Shown: positions 33,453-42,712, numbered from the stretch's first letter. The stretch is 64,000 nt of DNA from Jonesia quinghaiensis DSM 15701 (GCF_000423205.1 NZ_AUHN01000006.1:186001-250000); one strand, 5' to 3'. Numbers and translations are program-made. Notes: generated by a model from the sequence alone, not told the origin.

Positions 33453-33875
33453 ATGCCAGCGAAAACACTACTTGCCTCCGTGGCGGCTGTGGTGATGACA
33501 GTGGGGGCGTGTGGAAGTAGTGAGCCGAGCGCCCCGTACTCCGTAGAAACAGCAGGAGAATTTACGGCGGTTGTTTCTCACAATGACCTTGATGGTATGG
33601 ACGCGCTGTTCTCTGGCTCTGTCACCAGATTGTCGTCGGGCTGCTTCGGTATTGCAGATAGTGAAAGCGAGCAAGTTCACCTCACCGTATGGCCAAGCGG
33701 AACAAAAATGTCCGACGACGGCGACTACTTGTTGCTCCCTGGTGGGGTGCCAGTTCACGAAGGTGTAGCTATCAAGGGCGGCGGCGGACTTGTGCCCGCT
33801 GACTCTGGAGAGTTACCTGAAGAATGTGGTGCAAAGGAAGTGCTTGTTCTGCATTCGGTGGATATTGAGAAATAA
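33453..33875 (+). CDS. Putative lipoprotein
   Basis: A 140-aa exported protein with lipobox VMTVGAC (Cys19) followed by GSSEPSAP. The mature domain has a Cys pair (SGCFGI and EECGA) and mixed beta strands. No family is recognised. GAGGTGCGAT precedes the ATG, and TATAGT near 33425 may be the -10 box. First gene outside the island. Confidence 0.6.
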   Translation: MPAKTLLASVAAVVMTVGACGSSEPSAPYSVETAGEFTAVVSHNDLDGMDALFSGSVTRLSSGCFGIADSESEQVHLTVWPSGTKMSDDGDYLLLPGGVPVHEGVAIKGGGGLVPADSGELPEECGAKEVLVLHSVDIEK

Positions 33876-33934
33876 GAAACACCACATATTTCCTTTTCCT
33901 TGATAAAAAAGTGCACAGAGTGCCGGAAAGCCCA

Positions 33935-34411
33935 ATGTCGTACGTGTCAATCACGCCGTTATCCTCGTCTGAGGAGTTATGGGTCGAACTCCATTATCAG
34001 AGGTATGCTGATCTCGATATTGATCATTCGTTGATGGTCGATTTATTACGAAAAACCCCCGTGTTGCAGATCCATGGCTCAATACTTGTCAAGAAGAGTC
34101 CCATAAGTCGAGGGAGGAAGCGTTCAGACTTCCTGTGGGCTGGTGGCTTACCGATCCATATTGTTTCTTCCGGTTTCGTTGACGCGCTGACCGAATACGG
34201 TGCGACCGGGTGGGAAACGTACCCCATTGACTTCGTTAATGGACGAGGGGATGAGGTTTCCGGTTATATAGGGTTCCTCGAAGACATTGGCGGTACAGGC
34301 GACGTGAAAAGTTCCTATGAGGATATGCGTAGTGGTTTTGGCATGGACGTGACAACGGAACTTTTCGATTACTTGAAGGCCAAGAAATTGCGTTTCAAAA
34401 AGGGGAGTTAG
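33935..34411 (+). CDS. Unrecognised ~159-aa family, paralogue A
   Basis: 158 aa, cytoplasmic. It shares its plan with the proteins at 36924 and 37491: an N-terminal SITPLSSSEELWVELHYQRY, RKRSDFLWAGG in the middle, then FVDALTEYGATGWETYPIDF, GYIGFLEDIGGTGDV and a basic end KLRFKKGS. The ATGWxTYPI...GY pattern recalls DUF1629/Imm11-type immunity proteins, but I cannot assign the family. No toxin gene is adjacent. It is the most divergent of the three. Confidence 0.6.
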   Translation: MSYVSITPLSSSEELWVELHYQRYADLDIDHSLMVDLLRKTPVLQIHGSILVKKSPISRGRKRSDFLWAGGLPIHIVSSGFVDALTEYGATGWETYPIDFVNGRGDEVSGYIGFLEDIGGTGDVKSSYEDMRSGFGMDVTTELFDYLKAKKLRFKKGS

Positions 34412-34531
34412 CCCGCCTTGCAGAGGCATGCACAGAAGCTTTTACTGAACGAGGACAGTGGGCTCTAAGGCATCGTTGATACGATGCAGTATCGTGAAGA
34501 AAGCTATCTTCGATAGTGCATAATAATTGAT

Positions 34532-35089
34532 ATGAAAAGCGAAAAGCCTGATGATCAGCGCGTAGATTCGATTGAGATAGAGCAAGAGATTCTTATGTCC
34601 AGAGGGTCTATAGATGTCAATGAACCAATGGACGAAGCGGAACTACAGGCATGGGTCGATCTCTACAGTGGAGACGGACCAGTTTTTCCACAGGCAGAAA
34701 CGGCAGATGAAGTAGTGTCGATGGAGGCGTGGGTCGACAACAGTGAATCGTATATCCTGTTTTTCCAGGATGATCTACCACCTGACGAATCACCAGAGGC
34801 GGTTGGCAGTTCGCCCCTTATGGTGTGGCCTGGGTTCACGAAAGCCTTTGCCTTAGCGTTCGAGATTGATAGCCCCAAACTCAACCTGACATTCGCATAT
34901 GCCCCTGATCGCACACCTAATCGTCAAGCACCAGTCATGACGATCGATGACGGTGGATTCATCGGGACTGCGTTCAACAATACCCATGTAGAGATCTGCC
35001 CGCCCGGTAGCTACTACCTCCAGGCTGACGTACACCCACAAGCCGCCACAAGCATCCTGGTTACTTTCGTACCAGTGACAACACCCTAA
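34532..35089 (+). CDS. Hypothetical acidic protein
   Basis: 185 aa without signal peptide or membrane segment. The N-terminal third is very acidic. The C-terminal part is beta-rich (SYILFFQDDLPPDESPEA, GTAFNNTHVEICPPGSYY, ILVTFVPV), suggesting a jelly-roll or Ig-like fold. No family is recognised. Low-G+C flanks suggest acquired DNA. Confidence 0.5.
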   Translation: MKSEKPDDQRVDSIEIEQEILMSRGSIDVNEPMDEAELQAWVDLYSGDGPVFPQAETADEVVSMEAWVDNSESYILFFQDDLPPDESPEAVGSSPLMVWPGFTKAFALAFEIDSPKLNLTFAYAPDRTPNRQAPVMTIDDGGFIGTAFNNTHVEICPPGSYYLQADVHPQAATSILVTFVPVTTP

Positions 35090-35249
35090 AATATTTCTCG
35101 TTGAGCCCTACGGACTATAACTTCTAACACTTCTGCCCTATTTACCTGAAGAGAGCGGCATGGGTCGAAGGAAGTGGAATTGCGTTCTGTGTCGGCGACT
35201 CATTACTTGCCAAAAACAGTCCCGTGAAGGCTTCATCCCGAGCATGTCA

Positions 35250-36068
35250 CTACGGGCGTTGAAGACTATGAGCTGTGTCCTCTGCGCTTCCAATGGTTTG
35301 CTTGCGATGATCCGGTCGCTTTACCCACCACAGGAGGGACATGACCACAGCAGCCGCAACTGCCCCCAAACCAGCACCAATGGCAAGGCTTGTTAGTAGA
35401 TGCTCCATTCCAGCCCCATCCTCGTGACGCACAACAACTACGGCGAAAGCTGCGACGCTCATCGCTATGACAAGAAGGCATGCCACCCGATGATACCGAC
35501 GCCGGCGAATTGGGTCTGACGCGACGAGCCAGGCGTCTCTATGAAGCCACGCGTACAACGAAATTGCTAAGAGTCCGACAAGTGTGCTCAAGTGCTGCAG
35601 TAGCCGAGCCCACGTCAGCGAGGCAACAGCGTTTGCGCGAAGTACTGCGATGTTTTCCACGAACCACCCATCACTGTGTGTAAATGAGTCCCAAAGTACG
35701 TGTGTTAAAACACCTAGAAATAGTGATGCTCCTATCAACCCAACACTGGTATACCAAGTTAGCTTGGCGCTGTTTTCCTGTTGTGTACTTGCTGGAAGTG
35801 CCCACAGAGTAGGTTTTTTGCAAAATGCTATTGCGAGGTAGAGCACGAGAGCCACAGGGATGGCAACGGTGATGAACCCGGGCCAACTATGGGTCGTTGT
35901 GGCGTTGAAAAATGGTTCCCACCAAGATTGGGCGCTTACGGGCACTCGCGTTGCTCGGAGGAAGTATGGAACGTCAGGTGCTAGTGCCCCTGCCACAAGT
36001 GCTGTTGGTACGAGCGGTCCACGGACTAGAGGTAGCACAGCGGCCGGGTGGGCAAAAGTTAACGGCAT
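35250..36068 (-). CDS. DUF4184 family membrane protein
   Basis: This 272-aa membrane protein starts MPLTFAHPAAVLPLVRG and has ALVAGALAPDVPYF, both family signatures. GVLTHVLWDSFTHSDG contains the conserved His/Asp residues reminiscent of membrane-bound metal-dependent hydrolases (YdjM-like). About six hydrophobic segments follow. The physiological role is unknown. It is divergent from the Sel1/TPR-like gene. Confidence 0.82.
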   Translation of the reverse strand: MPLTFAHPAAVLPLVRGPLVPTALVAGALAPDVPYFLRATRVPVSAQSWWEPFFNATTTHSWPGFITVAIPVALVLYLAIAFCKKPTLWALPASTQQENSAKLTWYTSVGLIGASLFLGVLTHVLWDSFTHSDGWFVENIAVLRANAVASLTWARLLQHLSTLVGLLAISLYAWLHRDAWLVASDPIRRRRYHRVACLLVIAMSVAAFAVVVVRHEDGAGMEHLLTSLAIGAGLGAVAAAVVMSLLWWVKRPDHRKQTIGSAEDTAHSLQRP

Positions 36069-36124
36069 CGTGGTTCTCTCGCGATAATGTATGAGTTAAC
36101 AGGAATGTGAAGATTGAGGAGTGA

Positions 36125-36874
36125 ATGTCTAAGCTACAAATGCCCCGTGAATTGACGTGCATACTCAACGGAGAGGTCGATGCAGTCTATAACTTAGCGA
36201 ATATTATTCGCGACAGCACAAAAACTAACACGCTACTAGCGCTCTATGGATTCGCTTTTGATGCGGGAGTCGAGGAAGCCGCGCTCAACCTGGGCACGTA
36301 CTTGGCGGATAAGGGCAGGTCGAGTGAAGCGATCGAGTGGTTCACCAAAGCTTATGACACAGGGGACACCAGGGCCGCCATGGCCATCGCGCAAGAATAC
36401 AAAGAACTTGGTGACTATGAGCGCGCACTCCAGTGGTACAGGCGCGCAAAGGACATTCCTGAAGGCGCGGTTGGATACTCGAAGATTGCACGAAAACTAG
36501 GTCTTGAAGATGAGGCCCTCCACATTCTTTTAGAACATGCGGACCACCAGGGTGATGCCGCCGTTGAGCTCGTCGTCAGGTTCGAGAAACTCACACCAGA
36601 GGAATCATTTGACCTCCTGCAACAGCATTGGAGCCAGGGCCACTATGACGTCGGCGTAACTTTTGGGAACTTGCTGAGCGAGTTGGGGCGGGTAGAAGAC
36701 GCGATCTCTGTTTACACTGCCGCAGCCCACTCCGGTGACTCTCATGCAGCCTTCAACCTGGGCATAGAACTTCTCCTCACAGACCCTGTCGAAGCTACGG
36801 AGTGGATTCGCCAGGCACGTGACGGTGGGAGCAAAAAAGCGAAAAAATGGTTAAAAAATCACACTGAAATTTGA
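36125..36874 (+). CDS. Sel1/TPR-repeat protein
   Basis: This 249-aa all-helical protein has at least five ~36-residue repeats: AALNLGTYLADKGRSSEAIE, WFTKAYDTGDTRAAMAIA, YKELGDYERALQWYRRAKD, and near the end VGVTFGNLLSELGRVEDAIS and AAFNLGIELL. Such repeats mediate protein contacts. It is followed by two members of the ~159-aa family, so a partnership is possible. No enzymatic domain is seen. Confidence 0.75.
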   Translation: MSKLQMPRELTCILNGEVDAVYNLANIIRDSTKTNTLLALYGFAFDAGVEEAALNLGTYLADKGRSSEAIEWFTKAYDTGDTRAAMAIAQEYKELGDYERALQWYRRAKDIPEGAVGYSKIARKLGLEDEALHILLEHADHQGDAAVELVVRFEKLTPEESFDLLQQHWSQGHYDVGVTFGNLLSELGRVEDAISVYTAAAHSGDSHAAFNLGIELLLTDPVEATEWIRQARDGGSKKAKKWLKNHTEI

Positions 36875-36923
36875 GATCGACACTTTTTTCATAAATTACT
36901 ACTGATGGCATCTAGGGTATGCG

Positions 36924-37403
36924 TTGTATATTCCAATTACTGCTTTAACATCGACGGATGAGCTCTGGGTAGGGGTTGATGACTATCGGTATCACGTGCT
37001 TGGCGTCGATGCAGTGGAACTCAAAAATCGTTTGACCTTTGATCCGCATCCAATTATTGAGCGGCCAGTTTTGGTGCGTAAGGCGTCGGAGTGTCGGGCA
37101 AGAAGACGTGCAGATCTATTGTGGGCTGGTGGGACGAGCCTGCACGTTGTGTCACAGGCTTTTATTGATGCTCTTGTTGAGTTTGGTGCGACAGGGTGGG
37201 AGACCTACCCGATTGATCTTGTGAACGGCCTTGGTCAGGAGATTCCCGGATACGTAGGGTTCCTTGAAGAAATTGGCGGCGCGGGTGATGTGCGTAGCCC
37301 TTACGATGACCGACGGTGCGCCTTTGCCATTGACGTGAAACCGCCTCTTTATGATTTATTGAAGACGAGGAAACTGCGTTTCAAGAAAGATGTAGTTCTC
37401 TGA
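36924..37403 (+). CDS. Unrecognised ~159-aa family, paralogue B
   Basis: 159 aa, starting at TTG (LYIPITALTSTDELWVGVDD). The C-terminal half, from HVVSQAFIDALVEFGATGW to GFLEEIGGAGDV, is nearly identical in DNA (about 37147-37290) to paralogue C. The N-terminal half diverges, including the segment after DDYRYHV. Such a mosaic suggests selection on the N-terminal part or recent gene conversion. Function unknown; an immunity role is speculative. Confidence 0.6.
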   Translation: MYIPITALTSTDELWVGVDDYRYHVLGVDAVELKNRLTFDPHPIIERPVLVRKASECRARRRADLLWAGGTSLHVVSQAFIDALVEFGATGWETYPIDLVNGLGQEIPGYVGFLEEIGGAGDVRSPYDDRRCAFAIDVKPPLYDLLKTRKLRFKKDVVL

Positions 37404-37490
37404 TTCCTGTATCTAAAAATCCTTCAGTTGTGTTTGCTCAACACTTCACAGCACACTAAAATAGTGTGAGAAATACTGAAAGGGAATTGT

Positions 37491-37970
37491 GTGTACATTG
37501 CAGTATCAGCATTGTCATCAACTGATGAGTTGTGGGTTGAACTTGATGACTATCGGTATCACCTTCAAGACGTGAACTCTTGGCACCTTCAAGATCGATT
37601 GATTGAAGAACAACAGCCCGCTATCAACCCGCCGATCCTCATGCGCAAATCGGCATCGTGTCGTGCCCGCAAACGAGCCGACTTCTTGTGGGGTGGGGGC
37701 GTGGGAGTGCATGTCGTGTCACAGGTTTTTATTGATGCTCTTGTTGAGTTTGGTGCGACGGGGTGGGAGACCTACCCGATTGATCTTGTGAATGGCCTTG
37801 GTCAGGAGATTCCCGGATACATTGGGTTTCTCGAAGAAATTGGCGGCGCGGGTGATGTGAAGAGTTCCGATGATGGTATGCGTGGCGCTTTCAGTGTTGA
37901 CGTGACGGGAGATCTCTACGAGTTCTTGAGAGCCCGCAAACTTCGATTCAAAAAACATCACAGTAGTTGA
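37491..37970 (+). CDS. Unrecognised ~159-aa family, paralogue C
   Basis: 159 aa from a GTG with AAAGGGAA upstream. N-terminus VYIAVSALSSTDELWVELDD, middle RKRADFLWGGG, C-terminus RKLRFKKHHSS. It shares a nearly identical 3' half with paralogue B. See that entry for the interpretation. Confidence 0.6.
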   Translation: MYIAVSALSSTDELWVELDDYRYHLQDVNSWHLQDRLIEEQQPAINPPILMRKSASCRARKRADFLWGGGVGVHVVSQVFIDALVEFGATGWETYPIDLVNGLGQEIPGYIGFLEEIGGAGDVKSSDDGMRGAFSVDVTGDLYEFLRARKLRFKKHHSS

Positions 37971-38016
37971 ATTGGTGAGCACACAACCGGTGAAAGCATG
38001 GGCGTAATATGGTGAT

Positions 38017-38544
38017 ATGCAAAATCGAACGCATCAGGTGATGGGATCGTTTCTCCGACAGTTCAGGACTGTTACAACAGTCTATGTGCGGGTGGCTTTC
38101 CTCATCTGGGCGGTTCAGTTCATTCCCATGATCGTTCTAGTGCTTTTGAAAGCATTTTTTATACGCTCGTTCGAGGAGATGGGTGGTCTTTTCACCTGGG
38201 AAGTACTGGTGGTTGTCATCATTCCCGCGCTTTGCGGAGCTATTCCACTGACAGCAATCGTGCTGACCTGGTCGCAAACCAGTGGCCCAGTAAAAATACT
38301 GGGGTGCTGTTGTGCCTGGCTATTCAGCCTCGCATCTCCGATACTCGGTCAACCATTTGACCTCAGCCTCGACGGTGTGGGTTTGTCCATCCTCGTCGGC
38401 TTGATGCTGGGGCACGGGTGGGGTGTCCCGCTCGCGACCGCCGTTATTCTTGGCGTCAAAGAGTTCTCACCCTCTGGGGGCCGCACGCCCGGTGTCCGGC
38501 GCACTCCGTCATCGATGGACAACGCTTTCGAAGACGCGCTGTAG
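38017..38544 (+). CDS. Hypothetical membrane protein
   Basis: 175 aa with four hydrophobic segments (about 26-48, 62-85, 93-110, 122-148) and a soluble Pro/Arg-rich tail (PSGGRTPGVRRTPSSMDN). No family is recognised. No clear ribosome-binding site precedes the ATG. Confidence 0.5.
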   Translation: MQNRTHQVMGSFLRQFRTVTTVYVRVAFLIWAVQFIPMIVLVLLKAFFIRSFEEMGGLFTWEVLVVVIIPALCGAIPLTAIVLTWSQTSGPVKILGCCCAWLFSLASPILGQPFDLSLDGVGLSILVGLMLGHGWGVPLATAVILGVKEFSPSGGRTPGVRRTPSSMDNAFEDAL

Positions 38545-38920
38545 ATTCCTGATTTCATACACGACCTGACACCTCTAGTTGTGCGGAATATCACCGCTTC
38601 ATGATGAGCCTTGTTGCGCACCGTGTCAGGAAGGAGTTGACACAACTCGTTGTGCCTACCGGATGCGAGGTGAGTGCTTCGTGGGGCGGTGTTTCTTCCG
38701 TGGTCAGAGAGGTTCTTACGTCATGTGATTGAAAGTTTCGTAAAACTGGTTCAGTCATGGGTGACAAACGGCATGCACCCTGGAGGTATCAAAAAAGGAC
38801 ACCGTGGTGAGAAGTGACCACATTTCTCTCGTGTCTGCGTCTCATGCGGTCGCTAACCTCGGGGAGGACGTTAACGGCATCATCATGATGACGCCTTTCC
38901 CGATTGAATAGTTGGAGACC
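38545..38920. other. Intergenic region with a possible 35-codon ORF
   Basis: 376 nt with no established gene. A 35-codon frame (38804-38911, GTG start, AAGGAC 5 nt upstream, reading VVRSDHISLVSASHAVANLG) ends 9 nt before the next gene and might be a leader peptide. Evidence for translation is weak. Confidence 0.3.
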
Positions 38921-39640
38921 ATGAATATTTCGCGCACAATCGCCGCTGTGGCTGTTGTTGGATTGAGTATTGCAGGAACCGCTGCGTGTTCCTCCGAGGA
39001 AACACCCACCACTGAAACTTCAGCAACTCAAAGTGCTCAGCCAACTGACACGCAGGAACCTGAAGCAACCGATGATGCTGAGCAGGCGCCTGACACCGAT
39101 GCGCCATCAACGAGTGCGCCGGAGTGGGCTGTGCCGGCAACCAACCCAGGTGACAAGATCGCTACCGCTGAAGGTGAAGGTTTCACCGTTGATGTTTACC
39201 AAGTAGGTACAGCAACAGCCTCGAAAACCGGGAACTTCGTTGACCCGGACACAAACAAGCCCATCATCGCTGAAGGTGATGAGGTTGTGTACGTGAACTA
39301 CGTCTTCACTAACACTGGTGATGCTGACATCGCGTTGTCATACAGCCTTGTTGAAGTTGACGCGCGCTACGCCGACTGGCCGTACATGCAAGGCATGGAT
39401 TCAGTGACAGACACTCCTCAAGCTGAAGAGATGGACATCGTCAGCTCAGCGATCGCCCCTGGCGGTGGGGAAGCGCCTTTCGTGTGGAGCCCAGGCCAGT
39501 CGTTCTCCTACGGTGAGAACTTCCGCTACCAATCAGGGTCAGACATTACATTCGCAGTGAAACTGACCCCCGTCGATGCAGCAGGCGACCTGATCCACGA
39601 CGAACGCCAAGAAGTAACAGCAGACGCTACCATCAGCTAG
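38921..39640 (+). CDS. Putative lipoprotein with DUF4352-like domain
   Basis: A 239-aa exported protein: lipobox GTAACSS, then an acidic Thr/Glu/Asp linker (about 25-70), then an Ig-like domain. That domain contains GDEVVYVNYVFTNTGDADI, the pattern of DUF4352/telobox-type domains in Gram-positive lipoproteins. GGAG precedes the ATG at 38921. A strong bidirectional terminator follows. Confidence 0.72.
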   Translation: MNISRTIAAVAVVGLSIAGTAACSSEETPTTETSATQSAQPTDTQEPEATDDAEQAPDTDAPSTSAPEWAVPATNPGDKIATAEGEGFTVDVYQVGTATASKTGNFVDPDTNKPIIAEGDEVVYVNYVFTNTGDADIALSYSLVEVDARYADWPYMQGMDSVTDTPQAEEMDIVSSAIAPGGGEAPFVWSPGQSFSYGENFRYQSGSDITFAVKLTPVDAAGDLIHDERQEVTADATIS

Positions 39641-39705
39641 GTCACGCATCGGGCAGGCAGTACTGCGCCGTGGAATAAGGCAAAATTCACCGCCTTCCCC
39701 GCAAC

Positions 39706-39750
39706 ATAACGTTGGGCTGCGCATCACCATGATGCGCAGCCCAACGTTAT
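39706..39750. terminator. Bidirectional terminator
   Basis: Perfect 21-bp arms (ATAACGTTGGGCTGCGCATC plus A, and its complement) with a 3-nt CCA loop, between convergent genes. It is the strongest hairpin in the window. Confidence 0.88.
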
Positions 39751-39762
39751 TGGTTGAAGTGT

Positions 39763-41199
39763 TTAGCAACTGAATGAGCTGTGGCACACACGGAAAGCGT
39801 ATGGCTGGAAGTCAACCTGCATGTTTGCCCACGAGGAGACAATCCCAACAGCTTGACCATTCACGGTTCCGCCACCCCAGTTCAAACCGACAAAAGAAAC
39901 ATCGTTGGTGGATGGGCTGTTTGTAACCCGGAATACTGGTCCACCTGAGTCTCCGCCTTGGGAGCTGTAGGTGCCCATGTATTGGCAGTTCTGGGACACG
40001 CCCGGCATACCCTGAATGCTGCTGATTCGTACGCAGCTTTGTGTGATGGTTCCGGTGGACATCCCTGAGGTGCGCCCAACTGCTCGAACTGAGCCGGTAG
40101 GAACACTGGTTGAGGTGATGCGGTAGCGGTCTGTGCCATTCCAGTTGAGGTTACGGAGTGCCGCAGGGCGTGCAATGTAGCCGCGTTCCGTGGAAGTAAA
40201 TGATCCTGTGTACACACCAAATGCTGCATCACTCAACCGGCATTGGAAGCCTGAGGGGCAGCTGGTTGCGGTTGATCCGTATGGGTTGCCAGTGAAGAGG
40301 GAAGGGTCAAGAGCTTCGTACCCAATCCTGTTTGCGGTGTTTGAGGAGATTGATGGCTGCCAGTGGTACGTGTTGTCTACTGCGGCGTAACTTGAGGTGC
40401 AGTGTGAATTGGTGAGGTAACCGTTCACGGGCGTGGCGGTGTTGGTGATTTGTGCACTGAGGCCAAGGGTGCAATTGTAGGTGCCTCCACCGGATTGGAA
40501 CTGGATCTGTTGCCCGCCCACCACGGGGCGGTCAGCGTCACGTAGAGTCACCCCGAGGTCAGCTTCAACAACTTTCAGCGCGTTGACGGGTACGCCTGCT
40601 GCAGCCACTTCATCGAACACGGCCTTTTTCTCGCCTGCGCTGGAAACACCGAGGGTGACAGTGTTCGCTCGTTCGTCTGCGTCACTGAACACAACTTTGT
40701 CGCCAACAGTGGTGTCCGCGACGTCTTGCCATTTTTTGAGTTGAGCGAAGGTGTAGGTGGCTGTCTCGACTTCAAGTTCTGCCCCGTCGACCAGTGCGGT
40801 TGCTGCCCCAGAGGCCGTCAATATGGCCGAATCCTGTTCGGTGAAGTGACTTTCGATACGCGTCGCGAGTTGCTTGGTGGATAGCGAGCGCAGGCCTTTG
40901 GCGGGAGTCACGGCGACAGTGACGACGTCTTGTCCATTGACATCATCAACCCACATACCGGCGAACCCTGGAAGGTCTGAGGTGGCGGCGAGGAGTTGGC
41001 TGTCTTCGTCAACGAGGGTGGGTGTTGTGGTGGGATCGGTGACGGTGTCGAGAAGGGTGCGGAGTTCTGCGAGTTCACTGTCTGATGCGTCGGGCGTGGG
41101 TGGAGGGGTGTCGGCGGAGTGGGCTGGTGTGGCCGTGAAGGTGGCGGCCGTCAGCAGCATCGCTGCTGCTCCTGCTTGAGCTCTACGCAGGGTTGTCAT
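39763..41199 (-). CDS. Secreted S1-family serine protease with prodomain
   Basis: 478 aa: signal peptide (1 to about 29, ending PAHSA), a prodomain (about 30-205) like those of alpha-lytic-type proteases, then a chymotrypsin-fold domain. YLTNSHCTSS carries the catalytic His, the Asp probably lies in LSDAAFGVY, and GDSGGPVF carries the Ser. Several Cys pairs suggest disulfides. It is likely an extracellular protease activated by prodomain cleavage. It ends at the shared terminator. Confidence 0.9.
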   Translation of the reverse strand: MTTLRRAQAGAAAMLLTAATFTATPAHSADTPPPTPDASDSELAELRTLLDTVTDPTTTPTLVDEDSQLLAATSDLPGFAGMWVDDVNGQDVVTVAVTPAKGLRSLSTKQLATRIESHFTEQDSAILTASGAATALVDGAELEVETATYTFAQLKKWQDVADTTVGDKVVFSDADERANTVTLGVSSAGEKKAVFDEVAAAGVPVNALKVVEADLGVTLRDADRPVVGGQQIQFQSGGGTYNCTLGLSAQITNTATPVNGYLTNSHCTSSYAAVDNTYHWQPSISSNTANRIGYEALDPSLFTGNPYGSTATSCPSGFQCRLSDAAFGVYTGSFTSTERGYIARPAALRNLNWNGTDRYRITSTSVPTGSVRAVGRTSGMSTGTITQSCVRISSIQGMPGVSQNCQYMGTYSSQGGDSGGPVFRVTNSPSTNDVSFVGLNWGGGTVNGQAVGIVSSWANMQVDFQPYAFRVCHSSFSC

Positions 41200-41531
41200 G
41201 GAGGTCTCCCATCGTGTGGTGGTGTGCCACGGTAGCTGTCCATGCCGCGTATATCGCGGCTGTCACCGAGGAGGTGACGACAGCAGGCTACTCCGGGTGG
41301 ACGTTGGCTTCGCAAGGTGCTGAAGCGTTTAGGTTGACATCCGTAACAGAAGTGTCTTGTAACGGTTACGCAGACGAATTCTTTCGTCACCTCGCCGAGA
41401 GGGCAGGACCTAAGGGGGATTGTGGCGCGTGGATTCGGCGCTTACGCTAACTCGCAACAAACCATGGCGACGGTGCAGACCTCCCGAAGGTACTGCGGTT
41501 TGACCTGGTGGCATCGCAGGTGAGGGAGTGG

Positions 41532-42188
41532 ATGAAAATGCTGCGAGTGTTGCGCGGTGCCGGGGTAGCGGCGGCAATGTTGGCTGGCTTTGGGGTGGGG
41601 GCTATCGCTGTTGCAGGCGGGTTGGGGGTGCATCGGCGGTTCGGTGTCTCACCCCAGCAAGCATCGAGCACACTACCCGGTGATGAATTTGTTCCTCACC
41701 CAACACATCAAGGTGATCGAGGCATTGTCGTTGATGCCTCACCTGACCGCGTATGGCCCTGGGTGGCGCAACTTGGGCAAGCCAAAGCTGGGTTTTACTC
41801 GTGGGAGGCGCTGGAAAACGCAGTAGGATGCGACATCCATGGAACCAGCATTATTAACCCGGTGTGGCAGCAGGTGGTGGTGGGTGAGGAGTTCAAGCTC
41901 CACCCGGACATGGCGTTGCGGGTGGTGTCCTGCGAGCCAGGAAAGCATCTTGTGGTGTCAACGCAAGGCGCATCTGCCCCGCAGGACATGGCTTTCGATA
42001 TGGTGTGGTCTTTCGTTCTCATCCCTGAGGTGGGCGGTGGCGGACATGAGAAGACGTTTCTGCATGTTCGTGAACGTTACTCGGCGCGGAGTAGAGGAGC
42101 GCATCTCATGGTGAGTGCGACGTTGTATGTCAGTGCTGCGATGACATGGAAAATGTTGCGCACTATTGCGCGTTACGCCCGGTCCTGA
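41532..42188 (+). CDS. SRPBCC-family protein with N-terminal membrane segment
   Basis: 218 aa: one helix at the N-terminus (GVAAAMLAGFGVGAIAVAGG), then a START/Bet v1-like domain beginning IVVDASPDRVWPWVAQLGQA and containing GFYSWEALENAVG, typical of uncharacterised SRPBCC proteins with lipid-like ligand cavities. The start is uncertain: GTG 41508, ATG 41532 and ATG 41538 are in frame; GAGGGAG favours 41532 or 41538. Confidence 0.72.
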   Translation: MKMLRVLRGAGVAAAMLAGFGVGAIAVAGGLGVHRRFGVSPQQASSTLPGDEFVPHPTHQGDRGIVVDASPDRVWPWVAQLGQAKAGFYSWEALENAVGCDIHGTSIINPVWQQVVVGEEFKLHPDMALRVVSCEPGKHLVVSTQGASAPQDMAFDMVWSFVLIPEVGGGGHEKTFLHVRERYSARSRGAHLMVSATLYVSAAMTWKMLRTIARYARS

Positions 42189-42339
42189 TTGTGCATTTTT
42201 CGGTGGCCTCGTCGCGTGTCTGTCCCCTCAGGCGAGGTCTCACATCCGCCCTGTGAAACTTAACCTTTCGCGCACGCTCCCATATGTACCCCACGAGATC
42301 CTCGTTTCGGTACCGAAATCCTAGACGGGGACAAGGATG

Positions 42340-42368
42340 TCGCGCCGAGATCTAGGATCTCGGCGCGA
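42340..42368. terminator. Hairpin in the intergenic region
   Basis: TCGCGCCGAGAT and ATCTCGGCGCGA perfect arms with loop CTAGG. It has no T-run. It lies 152 nt after the SRPBCC gene. Confidence 0.55.
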
Positions 42369-42508
42369 AGGTGCGGTTGGAGGGCAAGTGGCAGCGGGGG
42401 CGTCTGCACTGCGCCGCCAGTGAATTACCGGGGCGGACGCCAGAGCTATCCATTTTCGCAACGAAGGGGTTGCGTAAATTGTGTGAAGAGCTTTAGGCTC
42501 AGTTCTGG

Positions 42509-42527
42509 AAAGGTAAGGCTTCACTAA
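42509..42527 (+). promoter_or_regulatory. DtxR/IdeR-like iron box
   Basis: AAAGGTAAGGCTTCACTAA matches 16 of 19 positions of the published consensus TWAGGTWAGSCTWACCTWA. It is located about 200 nt upstream of the neocarzinostatin-like gene and the haem-binding HtaA gene, the context where such boxes are expected. Confidence 0.5.
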
Positions 42528-42712
42528 CTTATGGAGCCGCCACACACTTAGTGCCGTGCTGATTTCACGTGGTAAGGCCGGGGCAAGATCAATGGAAGGG
42601 TCCGCCCCGGCCCCCGCAGTACGGCATTGAGGCGATGCCACAAACGTGCCATCGCGACTCAAGGTGACGCCGTACGGCGTGCCCTCATTCTAGCTCAGGG
42701 GAGTTCAGAATC

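Larger units (their letters stand above)
42189..42712. other. Intergenic control region of the NCS-like/HtaA cluster
   Basis: 524 nt without a gene. It contains a palindrome TTTCGGTACCGAAA (42305-42318), a 12-bp hairpin (42340-42368) and a DtxR/IdeR-like box (42509-42527), suggesting a long regulated leader. Confidence 0.6.

Noticed and set aside
35160-35396. Plus-strand 78-codon ORF with CVLC motifs
   Set aside because: Most of it overlaps the DUF4184 gene antisense, and composition is non-proteinlike after the first 30 codons. The Cys pairs looked zinc-finger-like but the frame has no support.
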